From Branchiostoma floridae (lineage: Eukaryota; Chordata; Leptocardii; Amphioxiformes; Branchiostomatidae), in NCBI RefSeq assembly GCF_000003815.2, contig NC_049985.1, positions 12,447,226 through 12,511,225 on the forward strand: a stretch of DNA of 64,000 nucleotides, read 5' to 3'. The position numbers and the translations under genes were made by a program. The notes under the pieces are model-generated. The model was given only the letters and a program-made list of their open reading frames with translations. It made no database searches and was not told where the DNA came from. This document shows, in pieces, positions 13,901 through 28,900 of this stretch (position 1 is the first letter of the stretch; every line of letters begins with the position of its first letter).

Positions 13901-16900
13901 AGGATTCGTAATGGCGCCAATCCTGAGCCGCCACCTCACAAACCCAGACGCTAAACCGTTCGGCCAAAAGGCTTAAAGCTGTTTGGTGTGGTCAGTTAAG
14001 CAGTCCTTGAACCCACTGTTGATTTGTCATGATATTGTCATGATATTAATAGATATCTTTCAGCTCTAGTGCTTGAAGATTATGAGCTTGAGGAAAATTT
14101 ATCATTTTAGAAGTGGCATTTCATTACCCATATTCCATTTAATTGATATGTTTCTTCATCTCTACATTATCACATAACCCAAAACACATTGCCAACACCA
14201 ACCCTTACATTATCCTTCAATGCCTTGACCTTACCCTCCTTACATCCTTCACACAGAAGGTCTCAATGCTCCATTTACCACTTAGAAATTAATAGTTCTG
14301 CGCGGACTCAGTTAATGGTTTTCTTGTGGAAAACTTTTCCAGGTTCCTAGAGGCACATGGAACAAGTTTTCTTCTACATGTACATGGACTCAATATGTTA
14401 GCCCTCTGCCTTTCAATACATATGCTTTGATACTTTCAGCTGGACAGAGTTAGGTTAGCTGGATCTTCCAGACAAAGCATGGTAACATGCTGAGTTAAGG
14501 TACATGTACCAGGGGAGAGCCCATTAGGGGACACCCTATCAGCAAGTAATCCCCTACTCTGTTGGATCTGTTTGTGTTTTAGATTGGGAACATGTGTGTG
14601 TGTATTGAAGCAGATATACATGATGAAGTAGGAACCTTAATCAGATAGGTCTATTGATGGTGCATGCTGCCATAGGTATGAAACCTTGTTTGGCATATAC
14701 GTGTAATAAGTTGTTATACCTGCCAAACTAAACTGTTCTGGGTTGACCTATTTAGATTCAGATCCATTGTCAGGGCTGTCTCCAGGACCCATCCTTCCAC
14801 TCCCAGGATGGAAATTTGCTTATTGGGGCAGATATTTCACCCCATCCATCCAAAAAGCTGACATGAAATTGATGAAAATGCATTTTTCTAAGATAAAAAT
14901 AACTGCTTCAGAAGAAAATTACATGGACTCCCAAACAATGAGCAGGACAGAACAAAATTTTAAGTTGGAGAAGCCATTGTGTACATTGTACACATTGTCG
15001 TCATCATTAGACATGTGGCGAACAATATTTGCCAGGAGTACAAATACATCACAATCATATATGTGCCAGCTTGCCTTTTATCTCAAAAGCCATGCATTGT
15101 GTGAAGTGTTTGCTCCATTTTCCTTTAATCCATTTGTTCCATGATGCACCTGGCATAGCAGGAAACTTCAACCAGGTCAGACTTTTTGATGTGAATTATG
15201 GAGGATGGTATGGTAAATGCAGAAACTTTTGCGCGGTTTGATGTTCGTGGTTTTCGCGGTAGCCGCTTCACCACAAACTTAAAACCGCCGCAAACATTTT
15301 TCCATGGCAGTAAGAGACTACAGTGCATGGTACGGCAAACTTAAAACCACTGGGAAAAGTCTTAAACTTAAAACCTCTTTTGTGACTTGAATCTAAGCTG
15401 GAAAAGTTTTACCGTGCAAACTGGGGGTGTTTCACTTCGAGGTCAGCTTATCGTGCTTGACGTCTTTCTTTCTACATTCGCATTTTCCTTTTTGAATAAT
15501 CCTCCTTGCATTTACTTTCAGTTTGAGTTATTGCATACTGTTTGCTGTATACCTCATTGTGTCAATTTTGAATGATACCAAATGCCCACATATATTACTG
15601 ACGTCAGCGGAATAAAACAGATGGAACGTGGGATGTTGTTGCTTTATGATAACCAGAACTGCCAGTCAAAGGCTGCATGTTTTTTGAATTCGAATTCTTG
15701 GAACTGGAATCTAGCCAATTACATCGCCTGTCAAATCTGTTTATTCGATTCAAAGCAGTTTTGATGTATGAAAGTTCACTTTGAATATTCTGAAGATCAT
15801 GGTCTTTTTGTAATCAACGGTTTGGCTTGTTTTACCAGGAATAGTTAACAGGCAACGTATGTCTCAATGTGCATGTATATATGAGCAATAAGAAAACAGC
15901 ACAGATCAGAAAAAAAAACACCAGTCTCCCAGAAGGTTTACAAGAAAGGCTAGGTTACACCATAGAAGCAATCAAACAATCCAAAATCTCTTTAAAAGTT
16001 CGAAAATCGTCGCCAAGACCTCGCTGAATTTAAGCCCAGCTTCCAGAGGCCCGCAAATGTCGGCCAAGCAGCTAAAAATCATCCGTAGCCAGCATAATCG
16101 CCAGGACGTCAGTCGTTCTTCTGACAAAAATGCCCATTTAGAGCTCGGCAACACGTCGGCCAAGCTAAATTTCTGATTTGTGACAGGGGCTTTAGGACAT
16201 GTTGTTCATTGCAAGGTTAAACGTAGCTGACATAACAAACAAGAGCACCAGGTAATTGGCTAATGGGTGAAGAGTGCCTGTTGACGTGAGATAACACGTT
16301 CCCCTTGTCTCCAAGGCTCCTGCGTCGTGCCGCCACTCACACACTGGTCAACAATACAGGATCCTTGGGGCAGGGTAAAGATTCAGGGATCAATTTCTTG
16401 TCAACAAAATATAGTACCGCTTTTCATTGGTGAGTCTTTGGGGTAGATCTTAAGCGGCGTTCACTAATTTGAAAGCATGTGTGAGTATTACAAATTTGTT
16501 TGCTAGCAACCATTATGTTTAAGCTTTGTGTTGCGTCACGTCGCGTTGTGGTTTGACGTCAATGTCAGGGTGCTTTCTATTGTCTCATTAGTTGTTTAGT
16601 TAGTTCTTTGGTCTTCTTCCTTCATGAGTTCTTTTGTTTGATTAATTGAATTGTTATAATTTGACAAAGGGGGGGGGAGACCTTTATATAAGCACAAGCT
16701 GCAGGCCTCCCTTGCACTGTTAACATTCCATTTATATTATTATGTATTTATTGTGAAGTACGAATAAAACAAACAAACAAACTTAGAAAGAATCTTCCAC
16801 CGTAAAATGTATCTGCACTAAGAAGCAAAAGGTACATGTAGCCAAACTTTCACCATAAACATGGCATTAAAATTGATATATTTTGTTCAGAATATGTGTA

Positions 16901-19900
16901 GATGATGCATTCGTGCCTACACATAGCCATCTGCCATGTTACGAAGTTACTGCGTTATGTTGTGTCACGTACAATCAGTATTCCATAGCGACACTTATAC
17001 AGAGTGCACCTCTAATGCAGCTAGCGAGACCTCGTGGGAAAAAGCACGACAGGCCATCAAAGGATTGAACTTGCAGGCATTTCTATCGATTTTTGTAATC
17101 TTATTACTGAGTTAACAAATGACAGGGTCTTATTGTGGGCCTTTGTGGCCCTGTGAAAAATGTAGGAATTATTCTCTAAAGTGAGAATTCATTTCCCACA
17201 TTTGTTCAGAGAAGTAGACACTGACATCATGACATTGTTGTTTATCTTGCATATTCCAGTTGGATTTTGAGAGTTGTTTTACGATTTATGATCTATTCTA
17301 ACAGTTTTCTGGTTATAAGGTTATGAGGGTTTTTGAGCATGTTTGTGATGTTCTGAGTTAATTCAATCTTGTAGCTCAACAATGAAAACGTAATTACTAG
17401 AAGTCAAGTCAATACTTGATAATCTGTTGAGGTATAAGTGGGAATACTAGTATCACACCCAACATTTATGTTACATCAAAGGCAATATCGACCACAGCTG
17501 CATTTGAGAGCTTGGCAATAATTGAATGGAGGTGGCACAAGATACCACAATTAGGCATATTTCAAAACTTGATATTGTTCTAGTAATTAGAACCATATGG
17601 TTCCATAGAAGGAAAATTGCAATTTCTACAGTTGAATTCTTCAATTATCCTTAACCAACCTGCCATGATAGAATTGTCTCTCAGGATGTCATCAGGAAGA
17701 TGAAGTAGCACATGAGGTTATTCTGTAATACCTGCAGAGCATAGAGCAGTGAGTTCCCAGTCCTGGTGTGGATGCACTGAGATGCACAGATAACAGGTGC
17801 ACAGGGTACTGTGTGAAATTGGAATTTCTACCTCATTGCTTGGGGGGAAAGATAAGAGTTCTCACAAGGAGATACAGTCAATGGTGCAGAGATAATGTAT
17901 TGAAAATTGCATTTTTTGCATGTTTTACAGTCAAATGTTGTGAGTAAGAACTCTGTATATGATTAATATCATTACAATAAAAATGTATGGAACAGAGCCT
18001 AGATCAGGATGATCTTCAAGCTGTATTGTCTTTTAGGATGGCTTGAAGTTCTTTGTGAGTTCAGGGGCTGACAGGCGATTTCAGTCTATGTTGGGAATGA
18101 GTTGTATAGGTGCAATCCATATAGTGTAAATGGAATATTTCTTATCAGGAATTGTCAGTATATGCATATGATTATGATCAGATGTATTATGATAATTGCA
18201 AATGTCAGTTTGGGACATACTCTAGATTGCATAGACATGGAATAAAGATATCATTCTATAGTACATGTACATGTAAGGTCACCAATGTACATGATATGTG
18301 CACAAGAAATACAAATACAGAAAGCCATAAATAGCAGTCCCATTACATGTCCAAACACTGCATCAGAGGTGAAAGTAACATGATCAAGGTTGCCTTTAAA
18401 AGTAAGGAAACCGCATAATTTCTGTTGCAGTTGTAGTCCAGCATGGCATGGGATTTCGAAAATCTCTTTCCTTGCACACGTATGATCACCTTTGCACAAG
18501 TCATTTCAGACTCTAGTGATGATGGATGGATGGTACATTTATGTGTGGCAAGCATGTCCAATCGGGAATTAGAAAACGTTCAGTGAAAATATGATGAGTA
18601 TTAAAAGTAAGGTTACTTCAGGTGAAGGCAGTTCAGCACCATAGAAGGCTCCACATTTTTTGTCCACAAAATTTAACAGAATCTTCAAGAATATGCATAA
18701 ATGAAAGTAATGTGTGTTAACAGGTACTACTCCAAGTAGTAGATATCTTCAGTTTAAAACTTGGACTACAGATGATCAGGTTAAAGGTCAGAGGTCAAAT
18801 GTACCAGCTGTTAGACCTTCTTCATTCAATAATTCATCCCAGCAGTTCACATGCTTTTCAAGCTATTCATGTTTTTATTGCATCTATTGATTGTACATCT
18901 CTTAACTTCCCCTTGTTGTGTTAATAGCATTATAGGTGCATTTTTCTTGAGAATGTTTGAGACTTATCAACATAGTATGATGTCAGTCTTTTCATGGTGT
19001 TCTGAATAACTGAAGCTGAATACCTTTCCCAAAGACATGATGCACTGAGATCTTTTATCTATACATGTCACGCATGTTGTGAAAGGAGGCCATTGTAGAG
19101 AGTTTGACCTCTAACTTATTGGTTTTCCATGAGTTACAGCGCACTTAAGTTGCTCATCAAAATTAGGAACCAAAGCAATCATTACCCATAAGGTCATGTA
19201 CATCAAACTAATCAGGTGCTACGTCCAGACACAAAGTCTCGCTACATCACGTTCACGGTTGTTCAACACATCCTCCAATCCCGTGGGGTTAATCGACTGT
19301 GCGGCGCCAGCGGGCCTTAGTGTTCCTACAGAGGTTAAAGTTGAAGAACCAGAGAGGCAACAACATCTAGCTGATGAGGAGAGAGGAGGTTACAAAGTGG
19401 AGATGTTCATCACCTTTGGGGAACAACTTCATTTGTTTCAGACAGCTTCTTTTGTAGGATTTACACAGGAGAGAAGTAGTTTTGCATAGAAATTGGGGTA
19501 AGAACTATTGATTGATGCTTACCAGGACTCCCCTGTGCATACAGAAGCAAGAGCAATACTTTCTAAGTACTGTTTGATCACATAAAAGTCAGCTAAAGTA
19601 CAACAGGCAGTCCCAGGCTGTGGCCATGCATCTCTGTGTGCAGTTGGCCAGGCTGGCACACAGGCTTTAATGGAAGTTGCATGAGATGCCAGGGGCTTTT
19701 CTGGTCCAATGCTTATTAGTTAGACTTGATCTGGGTGGTACATCTTCTTTAATGGGCACATGGCTCAGTCTTATTTACTGGAACCCTGGCAGCTGCCTGC
19801 AATTAAAACACATAGCTATTAGCTTTTACAAGGTGGGAACATTGTCTTAGAGGCATGGCATGCTGTAATTCACTAAAGTATATGGAAGTTTGCAAGAAGT

Positions 19901-22900
19901 TTTGCTTCTATTTTTTTCTCTACATGACATATGATAAAAAGTAAACAAACAGTGTTTAGTAAACCTTTGGTAGTAGGTTTGAGATTTTTTTTCTGTCAGT
20001 ATTTGATGCTTTACTTCAATTGAATGCCCAGCAATTTCACCAATTTTTAACAAAATCACTGCAGCCTGCCTGCTCTAAATCTTGGTCAGTTTGTGACAAA
20101 TTGTTACTCTCCTAGCAGACGTTCGGCTACGGCTATTTTTCATTTTTATTTTTTAAAGCCCGATATTAACAAAAATTAAAAGAAAATGTCAGAAACAACT
20201 GCCATACTTCTGCTTGGAGAGTACAAATTGTCTCCTTGTAATTGTTTGAAATTCAAGTTTTCAGCCAGCTTGCATGTTTGTTCTACACGAAGTGAAACTC
20301 ACACATGTCCAGGCTTCCATATTGAACTCAATGATTGGACAAAGGAAATGAACCATTCCATATCCAACACTAATGGACATTCTAACTGTTAATGGGTTTT
20401 CTAACTCTCCCCAAGAAACCAATAAAATCTGGCACCTATTACAGTAACTTTAAAGAGAGGGCCAGAGGTAAGTAAGTGCCCAATTTATTAGTTTTTCCTT
20501 AGACTGTAACAAATGACCAGTCTTGCAGAGAACAGCATTCATAATACAATTCAAAAGAGGAACAAGATTGTACTACATTTCAAACTTAACAAGAGCCATC
20601 TACCACACAAAAGTCACGACCGTAGCATGTTCAGAAACCAAAACCAAAAAATCTGCTGCTGTACTATAGAAAGCCACTAGTTGGCCCAAAATTTAAATAT
20701 TTCTTTGAATCCCTTTTGACCCTAACCAACAGACCAAATATTATAAAAAAATTCATATCCATCCCCAACTTCTGGAGTCAAGACTCAAGCAGTTCATTTA
20801 CAAGTACTAGACTGACATCTTCGTAGACAAAGCTGATTACCTTGTTCAGATGTATTATTTTGTCCAATGCTACTACACCAAGGCATGCTAATCCCAAACC
20901 TGTACTCTCACCAGCAGTGACTGGGTCCTATTTTAACCATTAAGTCAATCAATCCCTAACACCATTGGGATCACAGAAACTGTTAACTTCCTTCCACCAA
21001 TGTTAACCCTCTAAATCCCTTACAGCTGTTCCATATTGCCAGAAGGGAAATCTAACTTTGAACCAATCCAGCTGTGTTGTCATGACTTCTGCTTGTAAAG
21101 TTCAAGGTTACATGTAGTCGTGCTGGTAAGATTAATGTAGGCTTTGCTTCCTGTAACTAAGTAAGACTAGGTTGTCGTGACACATTATCATGATTATGTT
21201 CTGTGTTGTGGGTTTGGTTTACATTGGTTGGAAACGGGTTAGTCTATATTGTTACTTGTTTGGGCAGACTTTGTTTGACTATAAGCAGAGATATGTTCTT
21301 ACAAATAACCTTTGACATAATGTCATTTACAAACTCGGATGAACTTTCATGCTGATAAAAAGATGAAGTATACGTACATGGATGCTAAAAACAAATGTGT
21401 GAAACTGCAATGAGGCCTGCTATGCATGGGCACACTATCAAATCACTTTCTCACACTCAAGCAAGTACCGCATCTTAAAACAAAACATACAAATCTAGAA
21501 GTTGTCATCATTGAGGACATCATTACTAGTATCCTGGGAGTCCNNNNNNNNNNNNNNNNNNNNNNNNNNNNNNNNNNNNNNNNNNNNNNNNNNNNNNNNN
21601 NNNNNNNNNNNNNNNNNNNNNNNNNNNNNNNNNNNNNNNNNNNAATCCAGTCATAGCACCCATGTCATGATACCACCTAAAAGCAACAAAGTCTTTCCTT
21701 CTGTATCACCTCCTTAGCTCCTGAAGATGCCGACCTGGGACCAGCGTTGGACAGAGCTTCGGGAGCGGCTGAGTTTTGCAGAGCTGCAGACCCAGCGGCG
21801 CTCCAGGGAGCTGCAGGCACTGCGGGAGGAGATCAAGGCTGCGTTATCCGAGCAGCAGCAGAACAGCCATCGACCTGAGGGCAACAACAATGCCGGCGCT
21901 AGTAAAACAGGGAAACAACTGTCAGGTAACAACCATTCAACACAACATGTGCTAGTATCAAATGGCTATTGTAACATACCAACATTAACCCCGACTGTCT
22001 AAGCAGTCAAGTTGCACTTCTATGTTTTTATTGAAAAGAACTCCTCAAGTTAGGTATTGATGTGTATTTGTTTTGCATTTCTAAGTTTTGAGTGAGGTGG
22101 GCAGGGCTGTGAAATGGGTCTATATTGTGCCTGCCAGATTTTTAGACTTGAGAAACACTTTCAAACTATACTGGGTAAATTCTATTATACAACTGATAAA
22201 TGGTGCACAGTAAAAAGTTGCCTGAAAGGACAATAAAATCATTATTGCTTTCCTAGTTTCATTCACCTTTCATGAAGTCCCAGATTATCATACTGTTTGC
22301 TTCAACAATTAAAAGATCATAAAAAGCAGCACGATGGAACTGTAATTGTTTAATTTTAGTCTCCTCAATGATCAATACCCCAGAGTCAACATCTCACCAC
22401 TTTCATCACGTTATAGCCTTTATTACATGCACTTCACATCTATCTTCTAGATTGCCTTTTCACAACGTTAATTTGGAAACACTGTAATCTAATGATTCAG
22501 CTTTAATTGCAGTTTACACATCTATGGGTGAACTCCCCGTGCGTGCCAAACGTTCGGCACCACAGAAACATAAATAGCAGCAGGCTTAATTGTGCGTGAA
22601 CACGAGTTTCTCCGGTAATGCGTGCGTGATTCCGTTGTGGGGAATGAAGTGATAATAGCGAGGCAATTCCAGATGGAATGATTGGGAGAGAACGATGGAT
22701 GACTTTGGAAGAGAGGATTAATGGTAGGGTAGACAGAGGGATATTAGATATGGCACCTGTTGGTTGGTAATGGTTGCCTGTATCCCCAGGCTACGGGAAG
22801 ACAGGCACCAGAACTATGTGCACCTATCAGGAAAAGTTAAGGAGGATTGCCGTATAGGGATTTGATTGAAAAGAGATGTACCAAGAGGCAGGGCTGTCTC

Positions 22901-25900
22901 AAGCTTTTGATTTTTGTCTGTCACGCTAATTGTTTTGGAGCCCATAATGTTCATTTTCACTGTTAGACATGTTATTTATACTTACGGAAACATATTTTCA
23001 TCAATCTTGTGTTATGAAGTTCAGATTTTTGGACAGACAAGCGAAATTATTGTCAGTCCTAACAAGCAAATTTCCTTTTGGGGATTGAAGGCTCTGGAGA
23101 AAGCAGGTACTATGAGGTCAGTCTATATAGTGGCAATTTGTACCAATATTCATACCTGAACCTTCATGTGAAGAATACAGAATCTGATTCAATGCAGATC
23201 CTGACAAATTTTGGGATGTAATAGTGGATTACCGTTCCCAAGCTTTGGACTACTGATTTCTGTTCAGAAGTGCAACATTGTATGTCTAAAATCTATCACT
23301 AACTCACTAACACACTCCATGTAAATTTTATCCATATAATTTTGCAGGGAATGCACAACTCACCAGGATACATGTATATAACAAGGAGGAAGTGCAAGGT
23401 TGTCAGCGTATCTTTTCTTTCACATTTTATTTTGGTGTCAGGTTTAATTCAAATTTCACATTTAATGGTGTACTAAGGTGTCTAGTAATAGTAGTATCTC
23501 ACTGAGCTATGCCAAAATCGCACCTGTATGGTCAATCCCACAAGTACACATTCAGCATTGCTGAAAGGCTGGGATTGATAAAGCTACAGTCTCAAAAACG
23601 TCTTGTGTAAGTGACAAACCAATGCAACACAGCATGATTAAATGAGGTAATCTCAAAATCTTCCCATACAAAAATTGGAACATTTATCAAGTTCCCTGGA
23701 CTTGAAGTCAACACGGTGGGGATTCTGGTACAATTTAACTTCATCAAATAACTTGTTTTCATGCCCGATGATTAATCATATTGAGTCCTGATTCAAACAT
23801 TCAACCTATTAGAACACAAACATTCAACCTAACATTTTGTAATGAATTTGTATACATCTATTCTCCATTTTCAAGGTAACAATGTAAAAGAATTATATCA
23901 CATTAGCTCCTTTTCAAACAAGCAATATTCTCTGACTAGTAATTAATAACTTGCCAACATGCCAACAACTCTTACTTGTAATATCTGCACATTAGTGATA
24001 CAAATATCTAAAAGTACCAGTACAAGTTCATGTTAGTGTAAAGGGGTTATAAATGCAACAGTTTGTCCTGAATAACATGAAGAACTCATATTCATGTAGA
24101 ACATGACCCCGATATTTACTGGAGCATGTATCAATACAGCTGAGCAGCATAGAAACATGAACTTTTCAGGACACAATTGTTTAAATGACCAGACTGTTAT
24201 GATTCAGGACAAGACTGATGAGGAAAACAACTTGAGCTCAGATGATTAGAAACAGGCAACAATACTATTTCTTGTGCACCTAGATTTTGTAACATGTGTT
24301 ATCTAGTAAGTTTTAACCTTTAGCATACCAAAGTAGCCATTTGTCTTGAAGTTTTCCATTGTTTATGGGATTAGGCAGCAAGGAGAAGGTTATAAGATAC
24401 ATCTCCACAGTCCAGTATCATAAACAAGCCACACAAAAAAGACTAGCTGAGAACAGATCATACATGATGGTCCAAATCATTTTCTCCACAGAGGAGACGA
24501 AGAGGAAGCTGCGCAGCTTGGTGGGAGGGGGGGACCTCCAGCTGCCCAGCATCTACAACTACATGCCGCACCTGCGGGACAAACCAGACGCCCTGCAGCC
24601 TGCCTTCCACCTGGGGCAGGGCAGAACAGGAGGTGAGCTTGGGCTGATCACCACACAACTGTTGGGGTGTCATAATCCAATCATGTGTCTGTAACATTTC
24701 AGATTGCAGGAAAAGAACAAGGCCACACCAATTTAATTTGTTGGTTCACAGATTTTCAAAAAAAATGTGCATAACTGGAAAAACATCATGAAAACAAAGC
24801 CTTAGGACCAGGTGTATGTCTTTGGAGCACTCAGGTTTATGGAGTGGACACGATCATATTCAAGTTTTTGTTCCTGCCCGTTGCATTTATGATGTCTCTG
24901 CTTGCTATATTTTCACTCCAAGAATTCAGGGAACCAACAACTTAAATTGGTGTGGCCCATGAAGAAAAAAGAGGCATCATCAGCTTAGCTGTTGTTTGGG
25001 AGGAAATTTCTTGACTACCCCTAAAAAAATTTTTGTAATAAAATATTCCAAAGTCCATCTAGCACAAGAACTATGTATCCATTTAAAGAATTTCTTGACA
25101 ACCCCTAAATAAGGTTTTGGACTGAAATAACCCAAAGTCCTTCTACCAAGAGATCTATGTATCAATGTAAAGTATGAGGGTTTACCAGAGAGGATGTAGC
25201 AAGCTTAAGGGTGTTACAACATTTTTCAGAAAGCTGTTACGGTACAGAAATACATCTCTCCTTGACATATGGTTTGGCAGCTCCTTTTGAAACATCCGTC
25301 ATGCTATGCCGAGGCGTCTACGCTACATTTGGCATGATGGCTTTCTCTCAAACACCCGTGTATGTTTGCTGTCTGCCTCAGGGTATGATACGGTGAAACC
25401 GGAAACAAGCTATGCTTTACTGTCACAGTGGTGGAGCACACACAAAGTCTATGGGCTTTAACGGTCACAGACTTTTAGATACTTATTGACATACTTCTCG
25501 GAAATGATGTTTTTATTTAAGACCATTTAATGTTTCTCAGACTTTATACCTTTTGGAGTCTGCATTGGTCAACCAGTACAACATCCTGCACCACAGAACA
25601 AGTTTTCTATCTTAGTTCAAGTTTCAAAGAGAATAGAATCATCATCATGTTGAGCTTTACAAAGCCAGTCAAACTGAGTACTTCCTTGCATGTACATGGA
25701 TATCTCTGGGTAAGGTCACATAGTCTTGAAATTAAAAGTTGAACTGAATACAATGAAAAAGACATAAAAGAAATCTATAGACTTAAAGACAAATTCAAAT
25801 TTGTATTGTACCAGGAATAACTTTATTTGCTGTGAAATATTGGTTGTACTGTAATGAAAGTTTATGATCTACTGTAAATGCATTTAAGTTTGCGGGGATT

Positions 25901-28900
25901 TAATTTTGCGGTAGCGTGAAAAAGGACTTTTGCGGTGGGTTTTAAGTTTGCGGTAGCACCATGCACTGTAGTCTCTTACTGCCGTGGAAAAATGTTTTAA
26001 GGTTTTAAGTTCGTGGTGAAGCGGCCACCGCAAAAACCGCGAACATTTAACCACCACCACGAAAGTTTCTGCATTTACAGTTCACAATAAATTTAATGTA
26101 TGGGTCGACCGTTTTCCCATGAACATGAACTTGTTGTTCCAGTGTCCTTTGTTCTGGGCATCCCCACGATAAAGCGTGAGAAGGAGTCCTACCTGATGCA
26201 GAGCCTGGCCTCCATCTTAGACGGTTTGTCTGACGAAGAAAAAGATGACTGTGTCATCGTACTATTCATCGGGGAGGTGAGCCACTCTTCCTGTCATCTG
26301 GTTTTTCCTTTTTGCCCTAAAGTGCTATTTAAGAATGTGTTCATATAATGTTATTGGTGTATCTGCTGGCATATTGGTATTTTGTTAGCATTGCAATAAA
26401 ATCCGCTGCAGTGTAGTGTAGTCACAATATGGTATACACATGTATTTGTTGAGGCAAGAAGCAATATTACAAAGCTTAAACAGAAAGAATTTCATCTGAT
26501 AGAAAGATACATTTCTTGAGATCATCCCTGACTTCAAGAAGGATCAACATGTCATTAAAGGGCTCCTGGAAATATGCCACAAATCATAGCTATATATAAA
26601 ACATATATGCACATGCCCTTGGCATTTTTCAGGTCAGGTATGAAGAGATTTACTGTACTTTTACCGTCTCAGATGGAGACGCAAATGGGGTCTGCAAATA
26701 CCACTGAGTGTTTAACTAAGAAAGATGGAGGAGAAAATGTCTTTGACATATAGTGAGAATTATGGTGAAAAAAAGGTTCCCATTCACAGTTACTGTGTCA
26801 TAGCCTGTATAGACTGACTAATAGTAGTAGAAGTAGTACCTATATGAATGAGGATAAAGATAAACAGGCAAAATTAAGTCAAGGGTTTAGATTTTCATAT
26901 TTCTTTGACTGTGACTGGTTTTGCTTGAGCCAAAAAAACCATAGAGTAGAAGATAAGAATTGGACAAAGAAAATGATTTTAACCTCACTCTAACCCGACC
27001 CTAATGAAGTTGTAGCAAAATAAGGAGGCTCTATATGAAGCACAGGTCTGTTTCCACACCTTCCTTATCCACTGGCCATCCACCATTGTCAAAAATGGTC
27101 TGCCCCTCAAAAATTTCAACTCTTCAAATATCAACCTCTCCCTGTATATCCCAACTTTCCATGCGGCACCTATTGCTCACTCTAATGGTACAATAATACT
27201 GAAATCCTTCTGGGGAGACACTAATTGGCCAATAACCTCCTATTAATTCAATGGTACACAGATGGGATCAATCTCGGTGCAATCACCCAACTTTGGACCA
27301 GGGGAATTTGCAAAGATCAAATCATTTCCAATCCCTCTCATGAATTAAATATGACAACGGATACTGAATGTCAAGTTAGCAAAGCTCAAACTGTGTTGCA
27401 ATTCTTTTGACTGGATTGCAACATAATGTCCAAAAAAATAGTGTAATATGATGACCATATTTTCATAGATCCAGCAATCTGAGAACATTAAACATTCTAC
27501 TACATAGGGAAAAAGAGCTACCATATCATATCCATGTAGTTTCCAATATGCAAGTGCTTGTATCAATAAGATAGATGGCAGCTTCATCTTTATTGCCCAT
27601 TTGAGAGGAGGTTGAACATGGCTGTCACAAATGTTATAACCTGTATCAAATGTTGCTGCCTGCTTATTGAATATCACGAGGATGGGGCGGAAAGAACATC
27701 TCACCCATTTGGTCATTTTTATGATGACATTGCCGAGTCCCAATGAACTGCATGACATTTGCTTTGGGGTGGAATAGATTTTGTCCCATTGTCGTGTAGC
27801 TTTAAATTCCTCTGTAGTTTTTCGTTACTGATAAGATAATACAAGAACAGTTGAGTTGAAATAATTTTCGTAACATTTTGCTAGGATTGATAAACTTGCT
27901 GTCAGTATATTGCTCAAGTTTTGAGACAAACATTTAAAAAAAAAACAGGTCAATGAGCTGAGTTGTAATGTTCTAGTAACTGTTAAACAAATAAACTGAA
28001 AGTGAATTTACATGAGTAATTAAAGAAAAAATACCAAAAGTCATGGTTGCTGCAAAGTCTTTACTTGTCTGAACCTGTTCAAGACTTAAACTCTTATATT
28101 GCTAGTCAATGCTATTTGTCAGCTTTCCAAAGACAGTTGATCAATGGGCCTTTTTGTCTTTGAACATGGATGTTGGAAATCTTTCACTCTTAAAGATTTC
28201 CAGGAACCTTAACAACCTACAGATGTTACCAACAAATTGTGAGGAAAGATTCCCATTATGTAGGGGAGGTGAAAGTTTTAATTGAAAACCTGTAAATAAT
28301 GTAGTCTGTTCAACAGATGGTAACAATGGCTAAATTATGAGCCTGATTTTGGAAAATCATCCATTTCAATATACTTTAATGCCAGGTTGGGGTAAAATCA
28401 TTCATAGCCATTAGCATCCACCATTTGTATTACAGATGGAGCTTTTTTCGAAGTAGCATTAGCATATAAAAATGTATGAGCCTATTCCAATTCTGTACTC
28501 GACAGATGCTATATCCTTGTCTTTCCGTAATTCGTGATTTGGTTTTGAAGCATCTGCCATTAGTGAGAATTAGGAAAACGATACACTCTGTAAACTAAGA
28601 TTGCTAGCCTTTGATACCAGCATACGAAATGTAATCACATGGTTCGCTAGTTTCAATCACATTCTGGTCAGCTAGAACGTGAGGCATTGCTATGGGGTCA
28701 ATGGGAGGATATCACCAGGGAGTTGTAATTGGACTTTGGTAGGTGTTATAGATAATGATTAGGCTCTGTTTGGGATAATGTACCAGTGCTAAGTGATCAG
28801 TTTCAAGGAAATAATCATTAGCCAGACATATTACTGCTGCAGTAATAAGAAATATGGCAGGATATTCATTCAGTATCTGTTGAAAACTGTAAGCATATGT

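Larger units (their letters stand above)
4934..21717 (+). other. MGAT4 first intron, about 16.8 kb
   Basis: No supported exon. It holds three copies of the CTGTAAATGCA MITE (11992, 13131, 15209), a TTAA-flanked element (11320), a tRNA-like relic (13899) and a possible LINE tail (16665). Two perfect cAMP-response palindromes TGACGTCA lie at 15599 and 16554. Open frames of 60-133 codons occur but show no domain and no paired splice sites. Confidence 0.6.

Noticed and set aside
14743-15144. 133-codon plus-strand open frame in MGAT4 intron 1
   Set aside because: No domain, composition as in the surrounding intron, and no splice context.
19322-19378. Extra MGAT4 exon (frame [20 protein letters not shown])
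   Set aside because: It has an acceptor-like CTACAG and a charged frame, but it would end in the same phase it started, so it does not repair the exon 1/exon 2 conflict. Its GTTACA donor is weak.
27345-27758. 137-codon minus-strand open frame in MGAT4 intron 4
   Set aside because: No motif, no flanking splice sites and no homologous partner exon; expected by chance in 9 kb of intron.
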